Shown one piece after another: positions 16,975 to 27,782 of a DNA stretch of 64,000 nt. This DNA comes from Streptoalloteichus hindustanus (GTDB taxonomy: Bacteria; Actinomycetota; Actinomycetes; Mycobacteriales; Pseudonocardiaceae), in assembly GCF_900129375.1 (NCBI RefSeq), contig NZ_FQVN01000001.1:992001-1056000 (forward strand). The letters run 5' to 3'. A model generated the notes under the pieces. The model had not been told where the DNA came from and searched no databases. It worked only from the letters and a program-made list of their open reading frames with translations. The position numbers and the translations under genes were made by a program. Every line of letters begins with the position of its first letter. Within the stretch, counting starts at the first letter, position 1.

Positions 16975-17202
16975 CGGTCGACCTCCCCGTGTGGGGCTTC
17001 ACGACGGGATACCCGCAGGGGGCCGCGGTCCTCGGGGAGAACGGGCCGAAAACGCGTGGAGGGGGGAAGAAGGACGTGGGCGTGCGCCAACCCCGCGGGG
17101 GTGGTGGCCCTGGTGCCTGGCACGGCGGTCCTCGCCTCCGGGAACGGGAAACCTGTCCGGGAACGAGCTCGCTCGAACCCGGTCGAGCCCGGCCGAGTTT
17201 GG

Positions 17203-17221
17203 TCAGGCTTGCCTAACCTTA
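17203..17221. promoter_or_regulatory. IdeR/DmdR-type iron box upstream of the FhuF-like gene
   Basis: TCAGGCTTGCCTAACCTTA matches 15 of 19 positions of the IdeR consensus when read on the minus strand. It is 229 bp from the FhuF-like ATG and 328 bp from clpC. Control of the reductase is the simplest reading; a long leader is implied. Confidence 0.7.
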
Positions 17222-17461
17222 CAACTCGACGTCCGCTCCGCGCGCGGTGACCGCCGTCACCCGTATGGCGCAACCGTTCCCCTATCGAGTGACGTGTTCG
17301 CGCTGAGCGGACAACACCCCCCGACGCGGAATCACGCAGGCTGGTGGTGCGTTGGGCAGGACGTCCGAGAAGACCCGCGTGGAGTGAGCAGCGAGCGGGA
17401 ACTGAGCGCGACGGTCCCGGCGACTACAGTGGTCGTACGGTGCCGACCCCGACCGATTGAT

Positions 17462-17500
17462 TGCACCTGAGCCCTGCGGGATACCCGCACCCGAGGTGCA
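17462..17500 (+). promoter_or_regulatory. Nested hairpins in the clpC leader
   Basis: TGCACCT (17462-17468) pairs with AGGTGCA (17494-17500), and GCGGG/CCCGC (17476-17488) pair inside it. The structure ends 49 nt before the clpC ATG. The inner CGGGATACCCG also occurs at 17005-17015 before the FhuF-like gene. Confidence 0.35.
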
Positions 17501-17549
17501 TCGGCCGGGGCGGGGCGAGGACCGCCGGCGCAGCTGTCAGGGAGTGCGA

Positions 17550-20084
<2,535 letters not shown>

Positions 20085-20127
20085 CCCTCGGCCGGGGCGT
20101 GGTGAACACCGGTCCCCGGTGAGACGA

Positions 20128-20165
20128 CGAGAAGTGGCCCCCGCGTTCGCGGGGGCCACTTCTCG
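20128..20165 (+). terminator. Strong intrinsic terminator after clpC
   Basis: Perfect 18-bp arms (20128-20145 and 20148-20165) with TT between them form a hairpin whose stem includes GTGGCCCCCGCG. It lies 44 bp after the clpC stop. Confidence 0.92.
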
Positions 20166-20234
20166 CATTCCGGCCCTGATCGGCCGCTCCGCTTGATAGT
20201 TTCCCGCCGCTCGTGTCGACGTGGTGGGAAGGGC

Positions 20235-20918
20235 GTGCCGGTGAAGATCCAGACCTCGACGAGGGGCGGGAAGATCGTCTTCGGCGTCCTCTGCTCCATC
20301 GTGGGGACGTTCCTGCTCATCGGCGCCGTCTCGACGTTGTCGGACGACGAGGTCACCTGCGGTGGCCGGGTGATGCAGCCCGGGGACGTCTGCAAGACGA
20401 CCAGGAAGGGGCGCACCACCTCCCGCGGCTACGAGGAGCAGAAGGAGAGCGACCAGACGGGCGGGTACGTCATGCTCGGCTTCGTCGTGGTCGGGTACGG
20501 CGTCGCCGCGTACCAGTTCGTCAGCGCCGCCCGCATGGGGAGGAAGGCCGCCCCGGCGGCCGACCCCGGGATGGCGGGCAGCTTCCCGCCGCCCGGGCAG
20601 CAGCCGGCGCCCCAGGGCTGGGGACAGCCCGCGCCCGTCGGCGCTCCCGCCCCGTGGGGCGCTCAGCCGGGCGTTCCGGCCCCTGGCGCGCCCGCTCCGG
20701 GCCAGCCGGTCGCCGGCGTCCCACCCATGGCGGCCCCCGCGCCCGGAGCCGGCGTCGGCCCGATGGGCGCTCCGGCGCCCGCCGGGTACCCGCCGGCCGC
20801 TCCGGCGCCGGGCGCTCCGCTGCCCGGTGGTTTCCCGCCGCCTCCGCCCGGCAACTACCCGCCGCAGCAGGGGCAGTGGGGGAACCAGCCGCCGCAGTGG
20901 GGCGCCGGCCCGCGCTGA
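20235..20918 (+). CDS. Hypothetical two-helix membrane protein with proline-rich tail
   Basis: The product (about 227 residues from GTG 20235; GTG 20241 is an alternative) has two hydrophobic helices, about residues 12-35 and 75-97. They flank a short loop with two cysteines (CGGRVMQPGDVC) that would face outside and could form a disulphide. The remaining C-terminal 125 or so residues are Pro/Ala/Gly-rich with repeated PAPGAP-like units. GGGAAGGG just upstream serves as ribosome site and rules out the longer frame from 20193. I do not recognise the family, and function is unknown. Proline-rich cytoplasmic tails of this kind are common in actinobacterial cell-envelope proteins. Confidence 0.65.
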   Translation: MPVKIQTSTRGGKIVFGVLCSIVGTFLLIGAVSTLSDDEVTCGGRVMQPGDVCKTTRKGRTTSRGYEEQKESDQTGGYVMLGFVVVGYGVAAYQFVSAARMGRKAAPAADPGMAGSFPPPGQQPAPQGWGQPAPVGAPAPWGAQPGVPAPGAPAPGQPVAGVPPMAAPAPGAGVGPMGAPAPAGYPPAAPAPGAPLPGGFPPPPPGNYPPQQGQWGNQPPQWGAGPR

Positions 20919-21094
20919 CCGAGCCCGGCCCCGGCGCGCAGCCCAGGCGCACGCGGTCTGACCGGCCACGGGCGTCGTCACGTGCGGGACAGCTTGTGGT
21001 CCGTGACACTCGGGGGTGAGGCGCGCAGGGGCGCCAGCGGTGACGACACCGCCCTACCGGGCCCCGCCCGTGGTCGTTCGGGCATTGTGGTGGG

Positions 21095-22132
21095 GTGACC
21101 GACGGGGTGGGGGCGGCCGCGGCGGAGCGGCGGGACGAGCACCGGGACGAGGACGGCGTGCGGGCGCGGCGGCGACCGGGGGGCCGGGTCGCGGGACTGC
21201 TGTTGGCGATCGTGGTCGCCGGCTTCCTGGCGGCGGCCGTGGTCCGCCTGCTCGACCTGGACCTGAGCGGCCCGGCGGTCGCGCTCATCGCGCTCACGCC
21301 CTACGTGCTGGCGTTGGGCATGCTGCTCCTCGTCGTCGCGGCCCTGCTGCGCCGGTGGATCACGGCGGCGCTGGTCTTCGCGGTGTGCGCCGCGCTGGCC
21401 ACCGGCGTCATCGGTCGGGTGCTGCCGGACGACCGGCCGTTCGGGCGCGGGCAGCAGCTCCGGGTGCTGACCTCCAACACGCACGTCGGCAAGGCGGACG
21501 CGGTCGCCCTGGTCGACCTCGTCCGGAGGCACCGCGTGGACGTGCTCAGCCTGCAGGAGCTGACGCCCGAGATGGTCGCCGACCTCGACGCGGCCGGGTT
21601 GGGCGCCGAACTGCCGCACCGCCGGTTCGTCGCGGCCCCCGGGGCCAGCGGGTCCGGGGTGGCGGCGCGCTACCCCGTCGAGGAGCGGGGCGACGTTGGG
21701 CGCACCACGTTCGCCGAGCCCACGGCCCTGGTCGACCTGCCGGGCGCGCACGACATCGAGATCACGGCGGTCCACTCGGTGCCCCCGGTGGGCACGATGG
21801 GGATCGAGGGCGCGGATCTCTGGCGGCGTGAGCTGGCCAGCCTGCCCGAGCCCACCACCAGCGGGCCGCTGCGGGTGCTCGCCGGGGACTTCAACGCCAC
21901 CCTCGACCACGGGCCCATGCGGAGGCTGGTCAACCGCGGCTACCGGGACGCCGCGGAGCAGGTGGGCCAGGGGCTCGTCCCCACGTGGCCGGCCAGGGAC
22001 ACGCTGGCGCCCCCGGTGACCCTGGACCACGTGCTCGTCGACCGGCGGTGCCCGATCGACGACGTTCTCGTGCTCGACGTGCCCGGGAGCGACCACCGGG
22101 CCGTCCTCGCGACGTTCACGCTGCCGGAGTGA
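21095..22132 (+). CDS. Membrane-anchored endonuclease/exonuclease/phosphatase (EEP) family protein
   Basis: The 345-residue product begins with a charged N-terminus and three hydrophobic helices (about residues 29-110). An EEP (DNase I-like) domain follows, with VLTSNTHVG (about 124-132), LQELTPEM carrying the metal-binding Glu (about 153), AGDFNAT (about 268), TLDHVLV (about 308) and the catalytic SDHRAVLA (about 330). The catalytic domain probably faces the outside. Substrates in this family range from nucleic acids to phospholipids and inositol phosphates, and cannot be chosen from sequence. GTG 21095 is preceded by GTGGTGGGG. Confidence 0.85.
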   Translation: MTDGVGAAAAERRDEHRDEDGVRARRRPGGRVAGLLLAIVVAGFLAAAVVRLLDLDLSGPAVALIALTPYVLALGMLLLVVAALLRRWITAALVFAVCAALATGVIGRVLPDDRPFGRGQQLRVLTSNTHVGKADAVALVDLVRRHRVDVLSLQELTPEMVADLDAAGLGAELPHRRFVAAPGASGSGVAARYPVEERGDVGRTTFAEPTALVDLPGAHDIEITAVHSVPPVGTMGIEGADLWRRELASLPEPTTSGPLRVLAGDFNATLDHGPMRRLVNRGYRDAAEQVGQGLVPTWPARDTLAPPVTLDHVLVDRRCPIDDVLVLDVPGSDHRAVLATFTLPE

Positions 22133-22214
22133 GCGGACGCGCCTGGGAACCGGGCCGGAGCGGACGGGAACGGCGGGAACGGGCGCGGTAGGCGGCGCCG
22201 GGCCCGGAAGACGC

Positions 22215-22244
22215 CATGTCCGAGCCGCGGTCGGCTCGGACATG
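22215..22244. terminator. Bidirectional terminator
   Basis: CATGTCCGAGCCG (22215-22227) pairs perfectly with 22232-22244 around a 4-nt loop. It lies between the convergent EEP and mhuD genes. Confidence 0.8.
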
Positions 22245-22270
22245 GTCATCGGACCGCCGGTCGGGCGGGG

Positions 22271-22585
22271 TTACCCCTCGACGGCGGGGGACACGGACTG
22301 CACGACCTCGAACTCCAGCAGGTTCGCGCCGGTGGCGACGGGCTTGGCGCGCTCACCGGCGTGGGCCTGCCGGCCCGAGCCGTCCCGCCACGCCTGGTAC
22401 GCCTCCTCGTTCTCCCACCGGGTGTAGACGAAGTAGCGGTTCTCCCCGGCGACCGGGCGCAGCAGCTCGAAGCCCAGGAAGCCGGGGGCGTTCTCCACCG
22501 CGCCCGCGCGCGCGGCGAAGCGCTTCTCCAGCTCGGGGCCGGCGCCCTCGGGAACGTCGATCGCGTTGATCTTCACAACGGCCAT
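22271..22585 (-). CDS. mhuD: MhuD-type haem-degrading monooxygenase
   Basis: The 104-residue ABM-fold protein closely matches mycobacterial MhuD (Rv3592). MhuD opens haem to mycobilin and frees iron without releasing CO. The key residues sit at the same positions: N7, R22, W66 and the haem-ligating H75. Shared stretches include VVKINAI, GAGPELEKRFA, ENAPGFLGF and LLEFEVV. Its place between clpC and mutY also matches M. tuberculosis. The annotation as a generic antibiotic-biosynthesis monooxygenase is therefore less likely. Its start codon and ribosome site lie within a hairpin (22580-22615), which could limit translation. With the Fec importer and FhuF-like reductase it adds to an iron-acquisition theme. 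Confidence 0.9.
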   Translation of the reverse strand: MAVVKINAIDVPEGAGPELEKRFAARAGAVENAPGFLGFELLRPVAGENRYFVYTRWENEEAYQAWRDGSGRQAHAGERAKPVATGANLLEFEVVQSVSPAVEG

Positions 22586-22615
22586 GCCCCCAGCGTATTC
22601 GCCGGGGGCATGGCC
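22580..22615 (-). promoter_or_regulatory. Hairpin sequestering the mhuD start codon
   Basis: Arms GGCCATGCCCCC (22580-22591) and 22604-22615 are perfectly complementary with a 12-nt loop. On the minus strand the mhuD ATG (22583-22585) and the GGGGGC that could be its ribosome site are in the 3' arm. The hairpin also lies 22 bp past the M1 peptidase stop, so it could act as that gene's terminator. Confidence 0.65.
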
Positions 22616-22637
22616 GCGGGGTGTGCCGTCCGCCGCG

Positions 22638-24062
22638 TCAGGGACGCAGCGTCCTCGGCCACAGGTACTGGTCGGTGGGGATGGACGTGCCCCGGAACCA
22701 GGCCTGGAAGAAGCCGTCCAGCCGCTGCCCGGAGATCCGCTCGACGTACCGCTCGAACTCCGGCCAGGTCGCGTTGCCGTAGCGGTGCTGGTTGGTCCAG
22801 CCCTTCAGCACCGCGTCGAACGCCCAGTCGCCGATCTGCCGGCGCAGGGCGTGCAGCGCGAGCTTGCCCTTGCTGTAGACAGCGGTGAACTCGTTGCCGC
22901 GGCCCATGTCGTACAGGGCGCGGCCCCACCACTCGGGCTTGTCGCGGTACTTCGCGACGGTGTCCCGGTAGAGCTGGTCGAGGTTGACGCCCTCCTTGGC
23001 CTCCGACCACAGCCACGTCGCGTAGCTGGCGAAGCACTCGTTCAGGCAGATGTCACGCCACCGGTCCAGCGAGACCGAGTCGCCGAACCACTGGTGGGCG
23101 TTCTCGTGCACCACCGTGGCCAGGTCGGTCCACTGCGCGTAGACCGGACGGGACTGGGTCTCCAGCGAGAAGCCGATGGGGTCGGCCAGGAAGATCCCGC
23201 CCGCGGCGCGGAACGGGTACGGGCCGAACTTCGACGACAGGAAGTCGAGGACCTCGGGCAGGCGCGACTCGGCGGCCTTCTTGCCCTCGGCGCCCGGCGC
23301 GTAGGCGTCGACGACCGGGGTGCCGTCGGCCAGCCGCGAGCGCACGATCGTCCACTTGTCGATGGCCACCGTGGTCAGGTACGGGACGGTCGGCGTCTCC
23401 TCGGCCCACCGGTAGGTGGTCCAGCCGCCGGAGCTCTGCGTGCCCCGCTCGACGCCGTTGGAGACCACGCTCCAGCCGTCGGGCACCCGCGCGGACAGGT
23501 GGAAGGTGGCCTTGTCGCGCGGCGTGTCGTTGGCCGGGTACCAGCTGGTCGCCCCGTGCGGCTGCCCGGCGGCGAAGGCGCCGCCGGAGGCGGAGATCTG
23601 CCAGCCGCCGTCGCCCAGGGCGCCGTCCTTGATCACCTCGGGGACGCCGTCGTAGCGGACCCGGACGGTGAAGCGCTTGCCGGTGGGCAGCACGCCGCGC
23701 GGCCGGACCACCAGCTCGTGGTCACCGGACCGGCTGAACTCCGCCGGCCTGCCGTTGACCTCGACCGACCGCACGTCGAGCCGGTACAGGTCCAGGTTGA
23801 ACCCGCGCAGGTGCTGGGTCGCCTTCGCGGTGATCGTCGTGTCGCCCTCAAGCCGGTGGCTCACCGGGTCGTAGCTGATGGCGACGTTGTAGTCGGCGAC
23901 GTCGTAGCCGCCGTTGCCGTCGGTCGGGTAGTAGCTGTCGCCCGCGCCGTCACTGCCGAACACCGGTGGGTTCGCCACGGCGGTCCCGGCGCTGAGAACG
24001 GCGGTCGCGAGCGCGGTGGCGGCCAACACGGCAGGCCGCCACCCGGTGGTTCTGGTAGCCAT
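22638..24062 (-). CDS. Secreted M1-family metallopeptidase
   Basis: The 474-residue zinc peptidase has the gluzincin motif HENAHQW followed, 18 residues after the second His, by the third zinc ligand in NECFASY. The region upstream (FSLETQSRP) replaces the GAMEN motif, as in the bacterial M1 subgroup. The N-terminus (MATRTTGWRPAVLAATALA, then ALA- and VAN-type cleavage sites) is a Sec signal peptide, so the enzyme is exported. ATG 24062 is chosen because it starts the signal peptide and follows GAGGGGAGC; the longer frame from 24197 has no such support. Aminopeptidase activity on peptides outside the cell is inferred from family. Confidence 0.9.
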   Translation of the reverse strand: MATRTTGWRPAVLAATALATAVLSAGTAVANPPVFGSDGAGDSYYPTDGNGGYDVADYNVAISYDPVSHRLEGDTTITAKATQHLRGFNLDLYRLDVRSVEVNGRPAEFSRSGDHELVVRPRGVLPTGKRFTVRVRYDGVPEVIKDGALGDGGWQISASGGAFAAGQPHGATSWYPANDTPRDKATFHLSARVPDGWSVVSNGVERGTQSSGGWTTYRWAEETPTVPYLTTVAIDKWTIVRSRLADGTPVVDAYAPGAEGKKAAESRLPEVLDFLSSKFGPYPFRAAGGIFLADPIGFSLETQSRPVYAQWTDLATVVHENAHQWFGDSVSLDRWRDICLNECFASYATWLWSEAKEGVNLDQLYRDTVAKYRDKPEWWGRALYDMGRGNEFTAVYSKGKLALHALRRQIGDWAFDAVLKGWTNQHRYGNATWPEFERYVERISGQRLDGFFQAWFRGTSIPTDQYLWPRTLRP

Positions 24063-24220
24063 CGAGCTCCCCTCGTCTTGCGGTGACGCGTTGGTACTCG
24101 GGGGCTCCGTTCGGCGGCAACGGGCTGCTCCGCATAGGTCCGTTCTGCCGGAAAGATCCCGACGAACGGCGGGGAACGCGTTCCGCGCGCGTCCCACGAC
24201 GCGGGACGTGCGGACCGCGC

Positions 24221-24757
24221 CTACCTGGTCAGAAGGAGATCAACATCACCCGTGCGGGTGTCGGTGACCCCGACCCCGGTGATCGCCGCGCGGACCGGGC
24301 GCACGGGCAGCAGCGCCGCGAACCCGGCGGCCACCTGCGCCACCGCGAGGTCCTGGGCGAGGGTGCAGTGCGGCACCCAGGCCCCGGGCAGGTACTGCCC
24401 CGCGGGTCCGCGGACCCGGCCGGCCAGCACGTCGTGGACCGCGGAGTGGACGGCCAGCAACTCGGTGTCGGCGACCGCGCCGAGGAACAGGGTGTGCTGG
24501 CCGTCGGGGAAGGTGCCCAGCGTGTACAGCCACAGGTCCGGCAGGGACAGCAGGGTCAGGTCCCGCCGCAGGTCCGCCCTGGCCCTGGCCGGGATCGCCA
24601 GGCCGAGGGCGAGGGAGAGGTGCGGCCGGTGCCGGCGGTGGGTGCGGGTGGCCAGGCTGGGCACCCCGGCGTCGTCCAGCAGCTCCCACCGGGCGCGCAC
24701 CTCGGCATCGGCCCGGTCGTCGAAGAAGAGCTGGAGCGCGTCGGCCACGCCGCGCAT
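24221..24757 (-). CDS. 2'-5' RNA ligase / 2H phosphoesterase-family protein
   Basis: The 178-residue product has the two HxT/S motifs of the 2H phosphoesterase superfamily, HLSLAL (about residues 46-51) and HCTLAQ (about 129-134). Members cleave or join 2',3'-cyclic phosphate ends of RNA or cyclic nucleotides. The first motif has Ser and the second Thr, both tolerated in the family. It lies between mutY and the M1 peptidase genes on the same strand, with gaps over 100 bp, so independent expression is possible. The biological substrate is unknown. Confidence 0.8.
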   Translation of the reverse strand: MRGVADALQLFFDDRADAEVRARWELLDDAGVPSLATRTHRRHRPHLSLALGLAIPARARADLRRDLTLLSLPDLWLYTLGTFPDGQHTLFLGAVADTELLAVHSAVHDVLAGRVRGPAGQYLPGAWVPHCTLAQDLAVAQVAAGFAALLPVRPVRAAITGVGVTDTRTGDVDLLLTR

Positions 24758-24868
24758 CCTGCCGGACAGGGGTCCCCGGGTGATCGACGCCGGGGGTCGC
24801 GTCCGGTCGGGGTCGAGCGTCCGGTCGGGGGCTGAGCGGTCGGAGGGCTGAGCGGACTCGTGGCCGGG

Positions 24869-25753
24869 TCAGTGGTCGCCGGGCAGGGCGAACCGGCCGT
24901 CGTCGGTCTGCTCCACCAACCCGTCCACCAACAACGAGTCCAGGCACCGGTCCCGCTGACCGGCATCGGCCCAGACGGCGTCCAGCCGCGCGCGCACGAC
25001 CGGACCCGAGGAGTCCCGCAGCACGTCGAGCAGCAGACCCCGGACCTGCCGGTCGGTGCCGGCGAACTTCTGGACCGGCTTCGCGGGGCCGTTGTAGGCC
25101 GGGCGGCCGTTGCGGTGCCAGGCGCAGCCGTCGAGCACAGGGCAGTCGACGCAGCGCGGCGACCGGGCCGTGCACACGACCTGACCGAGTTCCATCACGG
25201 CGGCCGAGTAGCGGGCGGCGTCGGCCTCGTCGGCGGGCAACAGGGCCTCGACGTCGGCCAGGTCGCGGGTGGTCGACGGCGGTCCCGCGTCGCCGGCCCC
25301 GTGCACGGCGCGCGCGACGACGCGACGGACGTTCGTGTCCACCACGGGGCAACGGCGGCCGTAGGCGAAGGCGGCGACAGCCCGCGCGGTGTAGGCGCCG
25401 ATGCCCGGCAGCGCGAGCAGGGTGTCGACGTCCGAGGGCACCGCGTCGCCGTGGTGCTCCGCGATCGCGGTCGCCGCCGCGTGCAGCCGCAGGGCGCGGC
25501 GCGGGTAGCCGAGCTTGCCCCACGCCCGCAGCACCTCGGCCTGGCTGGCGGCGGCGAGCGCCGAGGGGGTCGGCCACCGCCGCAGCCACTCGTGCCACAC
25601 CGGTTCCACCCTGGCCACCGGGGTCTGCTGGAGCATGATCTCGCTGACCAGCACGCCCCAGGGTGTGCACTCGGGGCGGCGCCAGGGCAGGTCGCGCGCG
25701 GTCGCGTCGAACCAGGAGATCAGGACGTCGGGGTCGAGGGCTGCGCTCGTCAT
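24869..25753 (-). CDS. mutY: A/G-specific adenine DNA glycosylase MutY
   Basis: MutY removes adenine mispaired with 8-oxoguanine. The 294-residue product has the EIMLQQT motif with the catalytic Glu (about residue 39), the helix-hairpin-helix LPGIGAYTARAV (about 113-124), catalytic Asp in VVDTNVRRV (about 138) and the four-cysteine iron-sulphur loop CTARSPRCVDCPVLDGC. The C-terminal NUDIX-like recognition domain is short, as in actinobacterial MutY. Its position between mhuD and disA matches M. tuberculosis. ATG 25753 begins at the usual N-terminus. Confidence 0.95.
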   Translation of the reverse strand: MTSAALDPDVLISWFDATARDLPWRRPECTPWGVLVSEIMLQQTPVARVEPVWHEWLRRWPTPSALAAASQAEVLRAWGKLGYPRRALRLHAAATAIAEHHGDAVPSDVDTLLALPGIGAYTARAVAAFAYGRRCPVVDTNVRRVVARAVHGAGDAGPPSTTRDLADVEALLPADEADAARYSAAVMELGQVVCTARSPRCVDCPVLDGCAWHRNGRPAYNGPAKPVQKFAGTDRQVRGLLLDVLRDSSGPVVRARLDAVWADAGQRDRCLDSLLVDGLVEQTDDGRFALPGDH

Positions 25754-25847
25754 GACGTCGTCGATCCTGCCACCCCACCGGGTGGCCGCGCGTCCTCGCC
25801 CCCACGCGCCGGCACGCGCCCGGACGGGGCGATGACGTCGGGAGCCG

Positions 25848-25928
25848 TCAGAGCACCTCGGTCAGGGAGCCCGTGGTGACGTCCAGGACGAAGCCGCGCA
25901 CGTTGTCGGTGTGCGGCAGGAACGGGCT
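25848..25928 (-). pseudogene. C-terminal relic of a beta-carbonic anhydrase
   Basis: Reading the minus strand from 25928 to the TGA at 25848-25850 gives PFLPHTDNVRGFVLDVTTG then SLTEVL and the stop. This matches the extreme C-terminus of small beta-carbonic anhydrases such as Rv1284 (NPFVTKHTSLRGFVFDVATG, then KLNEV). Upstream in the same frame the sequence (SRRSPTSIQGPRLRHSRGTP reversed order of codons) shows no anhydrase similarity and no zinc-binding Cys/His motifs, so the front of the gene is missing. The junction is at about 25930. M. tuberculosis also has a carbonic anhydrase gene next to mutY, though of a different subtype. Confidence 0.6.
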
Positions 25929-26357
25929 GCGGCGGGATGGTGTGGAAATCTGGCCGGGTCGGAGCCGGTGGCTTCTGCCGGTTGGTTCTGACACTGAGTA
26001 GTCGTTGGACGTCAGCGTTCAGCTCGACAGAACCCAATTCGTGGGGCGTCATGGCAAGGGGAGCACGGGCAATGCACCACTCGGGCGGAAAACCCTCGGG
26101 AGGATGACCCAACCCGCACCCCTGAAAGGGTTAACGGGAGGACCTCCGACCGTCGGGGGGCGTGTTGACCGCAGTCGGTGGCCGAGCCACCGTCACCCCG
26201 GGTGTCCGGCCCTGGATGACCCGCGCTGACGAGCCCGCCGGAGGCCCCGCAGGGGAGAGAGCCGGGCACTGCCGACCCGCGTCCCGCTCAGATGATGGAT
26301 GAAGGGCCAGCAACGACGTTCCCACGCCTGCGGCGTCCGCCTCGACACCCCTCCACC
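25929..26357. other. Gene-free, lower-GC interval beside the carbonic-anhydrase relic
   Basis: No frame on either strand carries a recognisable domain. The part from 25935 to about 26140 has visibly more A and T than its surroundings (for example GACACTGAGTAGTCGTTGGA and CAACCCGCACCCCTGAAAGG), which suggests foreign or decayed sequence. No terminal inverted repeats or transposase motif are visible. Confidence 0.45.
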
Positions 26358-26358
26358 G

Positions 26359-26471
26359 GGGACAGCCCCCACCCGCCCTGGGGGGGCGAGCCCTGCTCCA
26401 GCCTATCCGCCCCAGGCAGCGCGCCCCAGGCGACAACGCTCTCCTGTGGACAACTCGCGATCTGTGGACAA
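26359..26471 (-). repeat. Dispersed intergenic element, copy B
   Basis: On the minus strand two exact TTGTCCACA boxes (26463-26471 and 26445-26453) precede the conserved core (26359-26408). The core TAGGCT (26400-26405) starts 48 bp from the start of the second box, as in copies A and C. The boxes are 18 bp apart instead of 19. This copy sits upstream of nothing on the minus strand except the carbonic-anhydrase relic. Confidence 0.85.
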
Positions 26472-26581
26472 CTCGCGGCTCCAGCCAGGACACCCGGGAG
26501 GATCAGTCCCAGCGGCACGGGGAGCACGGTGGATCTCGGATGAAGTCGCGGGAGAACCGACCGGCGCGAGCCCCGGGCCGG

Positions 26582-27652
26582 TCACCCGTACCGGTCGACG
26601 ATCGACGTCTCGGCCATCCGGGACAGACCCTCGCGGACGATCCGCGCCCGAGTGTCGCCCACACCCTCCACCGTCCGGAGGTCGTCCGCGGTCGCCGCCA
26701 GCAACGCCTGCAGCGAGCCGAAGTGCTCCACCAACCGGTGCTGGACCGGCCCCGGCAGTCGGGGAACCCTGGCCAGCAGCCGGTAGCCGCGCGGGCTGAC
26801 CTGCTCGTCCAGCGACTCCGGCGTCCCGGGGAACCCGAACGCCTTCGCCACCGAGGCCACGTCGAGCAGCTGCGTGCTGTCCAGCTCGTCCAACGCCACC
26901 ACCACGTCGCCGACCGAGCCGCCGTCCGGGAGGTAGTCCTGGACCAGCAGCTCGCGGTCCAGCTCCACCCCGCCCACCAGCTCGTCGAGCTGCAGCTCGA
27001 TCAACCGGCCGTCGGTGCCCAGCTCCACCACGTGCCCGTCGATCTCGTCGGCGATCCGCCGCACCATCTCCAGCCGCTGGCTGACCGTCACCGCGTCCTT
27101 GAGCGTGACGAAGTCCTCGATCTCCAGGGCGGACAGCGCCTGGGTGACCTCGTCCAGGCGCGCCTTGTACCGCTCCAGCGTCGCCAGCGCCTGGTTCGCC
27201 CTGGACAGGATCGTGGCCGAGTCGGTGAGCACGTGCCGGCGGCCGTCCACGTACACGCTGATGATGCTCATCGACTGGCTCACCGAGATCACCGGGTGAC
27301 CGGTCTGGATGGCGGTGCGCTCCGCCGTGCGGTGTCGCGTGCCCGACTCCTCGGTCGGGATCGTGGGGTCCGGCACGAGCTGCACGTTCGCCCGCAGGAT
27401 GCGGGTGGCGTCCGTGGACAGCACCACGGCTCCGTCCATCTTGGACAGCTCCCGCAGCCGGGTGGCGCTGAACTCCACGTCGAGCCGGAACCCGCCGTCG
27501 CAGATGGACTCCACCGCGTTGTCGTGGCCGAGCACGATGAGCCCGCCGGTCCGTCCCCGCAGGATCCGCTCCAACCCGTCCCGCAACGTCGTGCCCGGCG
27601 CCAACCGGGCCAACGTGGTCCGCAGCAGCTCGGACTGCGCGCGCTCAGTCAA
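26582..27652 (-). CDS. disA: DisA diadenylate cyclase / DNA integrity scanning protein
   Basis: DisA makes cyclic di-AMP from two ATP and senses branched DNA. The 356-residue length is standard. The cyclase domain shows MDGAVVL (DGA at residues 73-75) and GTRHRTAER (RHR at 106-108), both catalytic. A helical linker follows, and the C-terminus has the helix-hairpin-helix [20 protein letters not shown] 27652 is chosen because alignment with mycobacterial DisA begins at [16 protein letters not shown]; the frame is open further upstream, but overlaps the divergent sigma-factor gene and lacks similarity. It is divergent from a sigma factor and near radA, which inhibits DisA in Bacillus and mycobacteria. 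Confidence 0.95.
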   Translation of the reverse strand: MTERAQSELLRTTLARLAPGTTLRDGLERILRGRTGGLIVLGHDNAVESICDGGFRLDVEFSATRLRELSKMDGAVVLSTDATRILRANVQLVPDPTIPTEESGTRHRTAERTAIQTGHPVISVSQSMSIISVYVDGRRHVLTDSATILSRANQALATLERYKARLDEVTQALSALEIEDFVTLKDAVTVSQRLEMVRRIADEIDGHVVELGTDGRLIELQLDELVGGVELDRELLVQDYLPDGGSVGDVVVALDELDSTQLLDVASVAKAFGFPGTPESLDEQVSPRGYRLLARVPRLPGPVQHRLVEHFGSLQALLAATADDLRTVEGVGDTRARIVREGLSRMAETSIVDRYG

Positions 27653-27782
27653 CCTGGGCCCTCCCCGTCGTGCGCCTCCCGAGGGGGAGTCTACGAAGCG
27701 CTCCCGGCACGGCGGTGGTTCGGCGCGGTGGCGGGCGCGTGAACGCGACGCGCCGGTGCGGGCAAGAGAGAGCGTGACGACG

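Noticed and set aside
22271-22585. Annotation as an antibiotic-biosynthesis monooxygenase of a natural-product cluster
   Set aside because: Residues N7, R22, W66 and H75 and the gene neighbourhood match MhuD, and no biosynthetic cluster is nearby.
25929-26357. Insertion sequence remnant
   Set aside because: No terminal inverted repeats, target duplication or transposase motif could be seen, so only a decayed or foreign interval is claimed.
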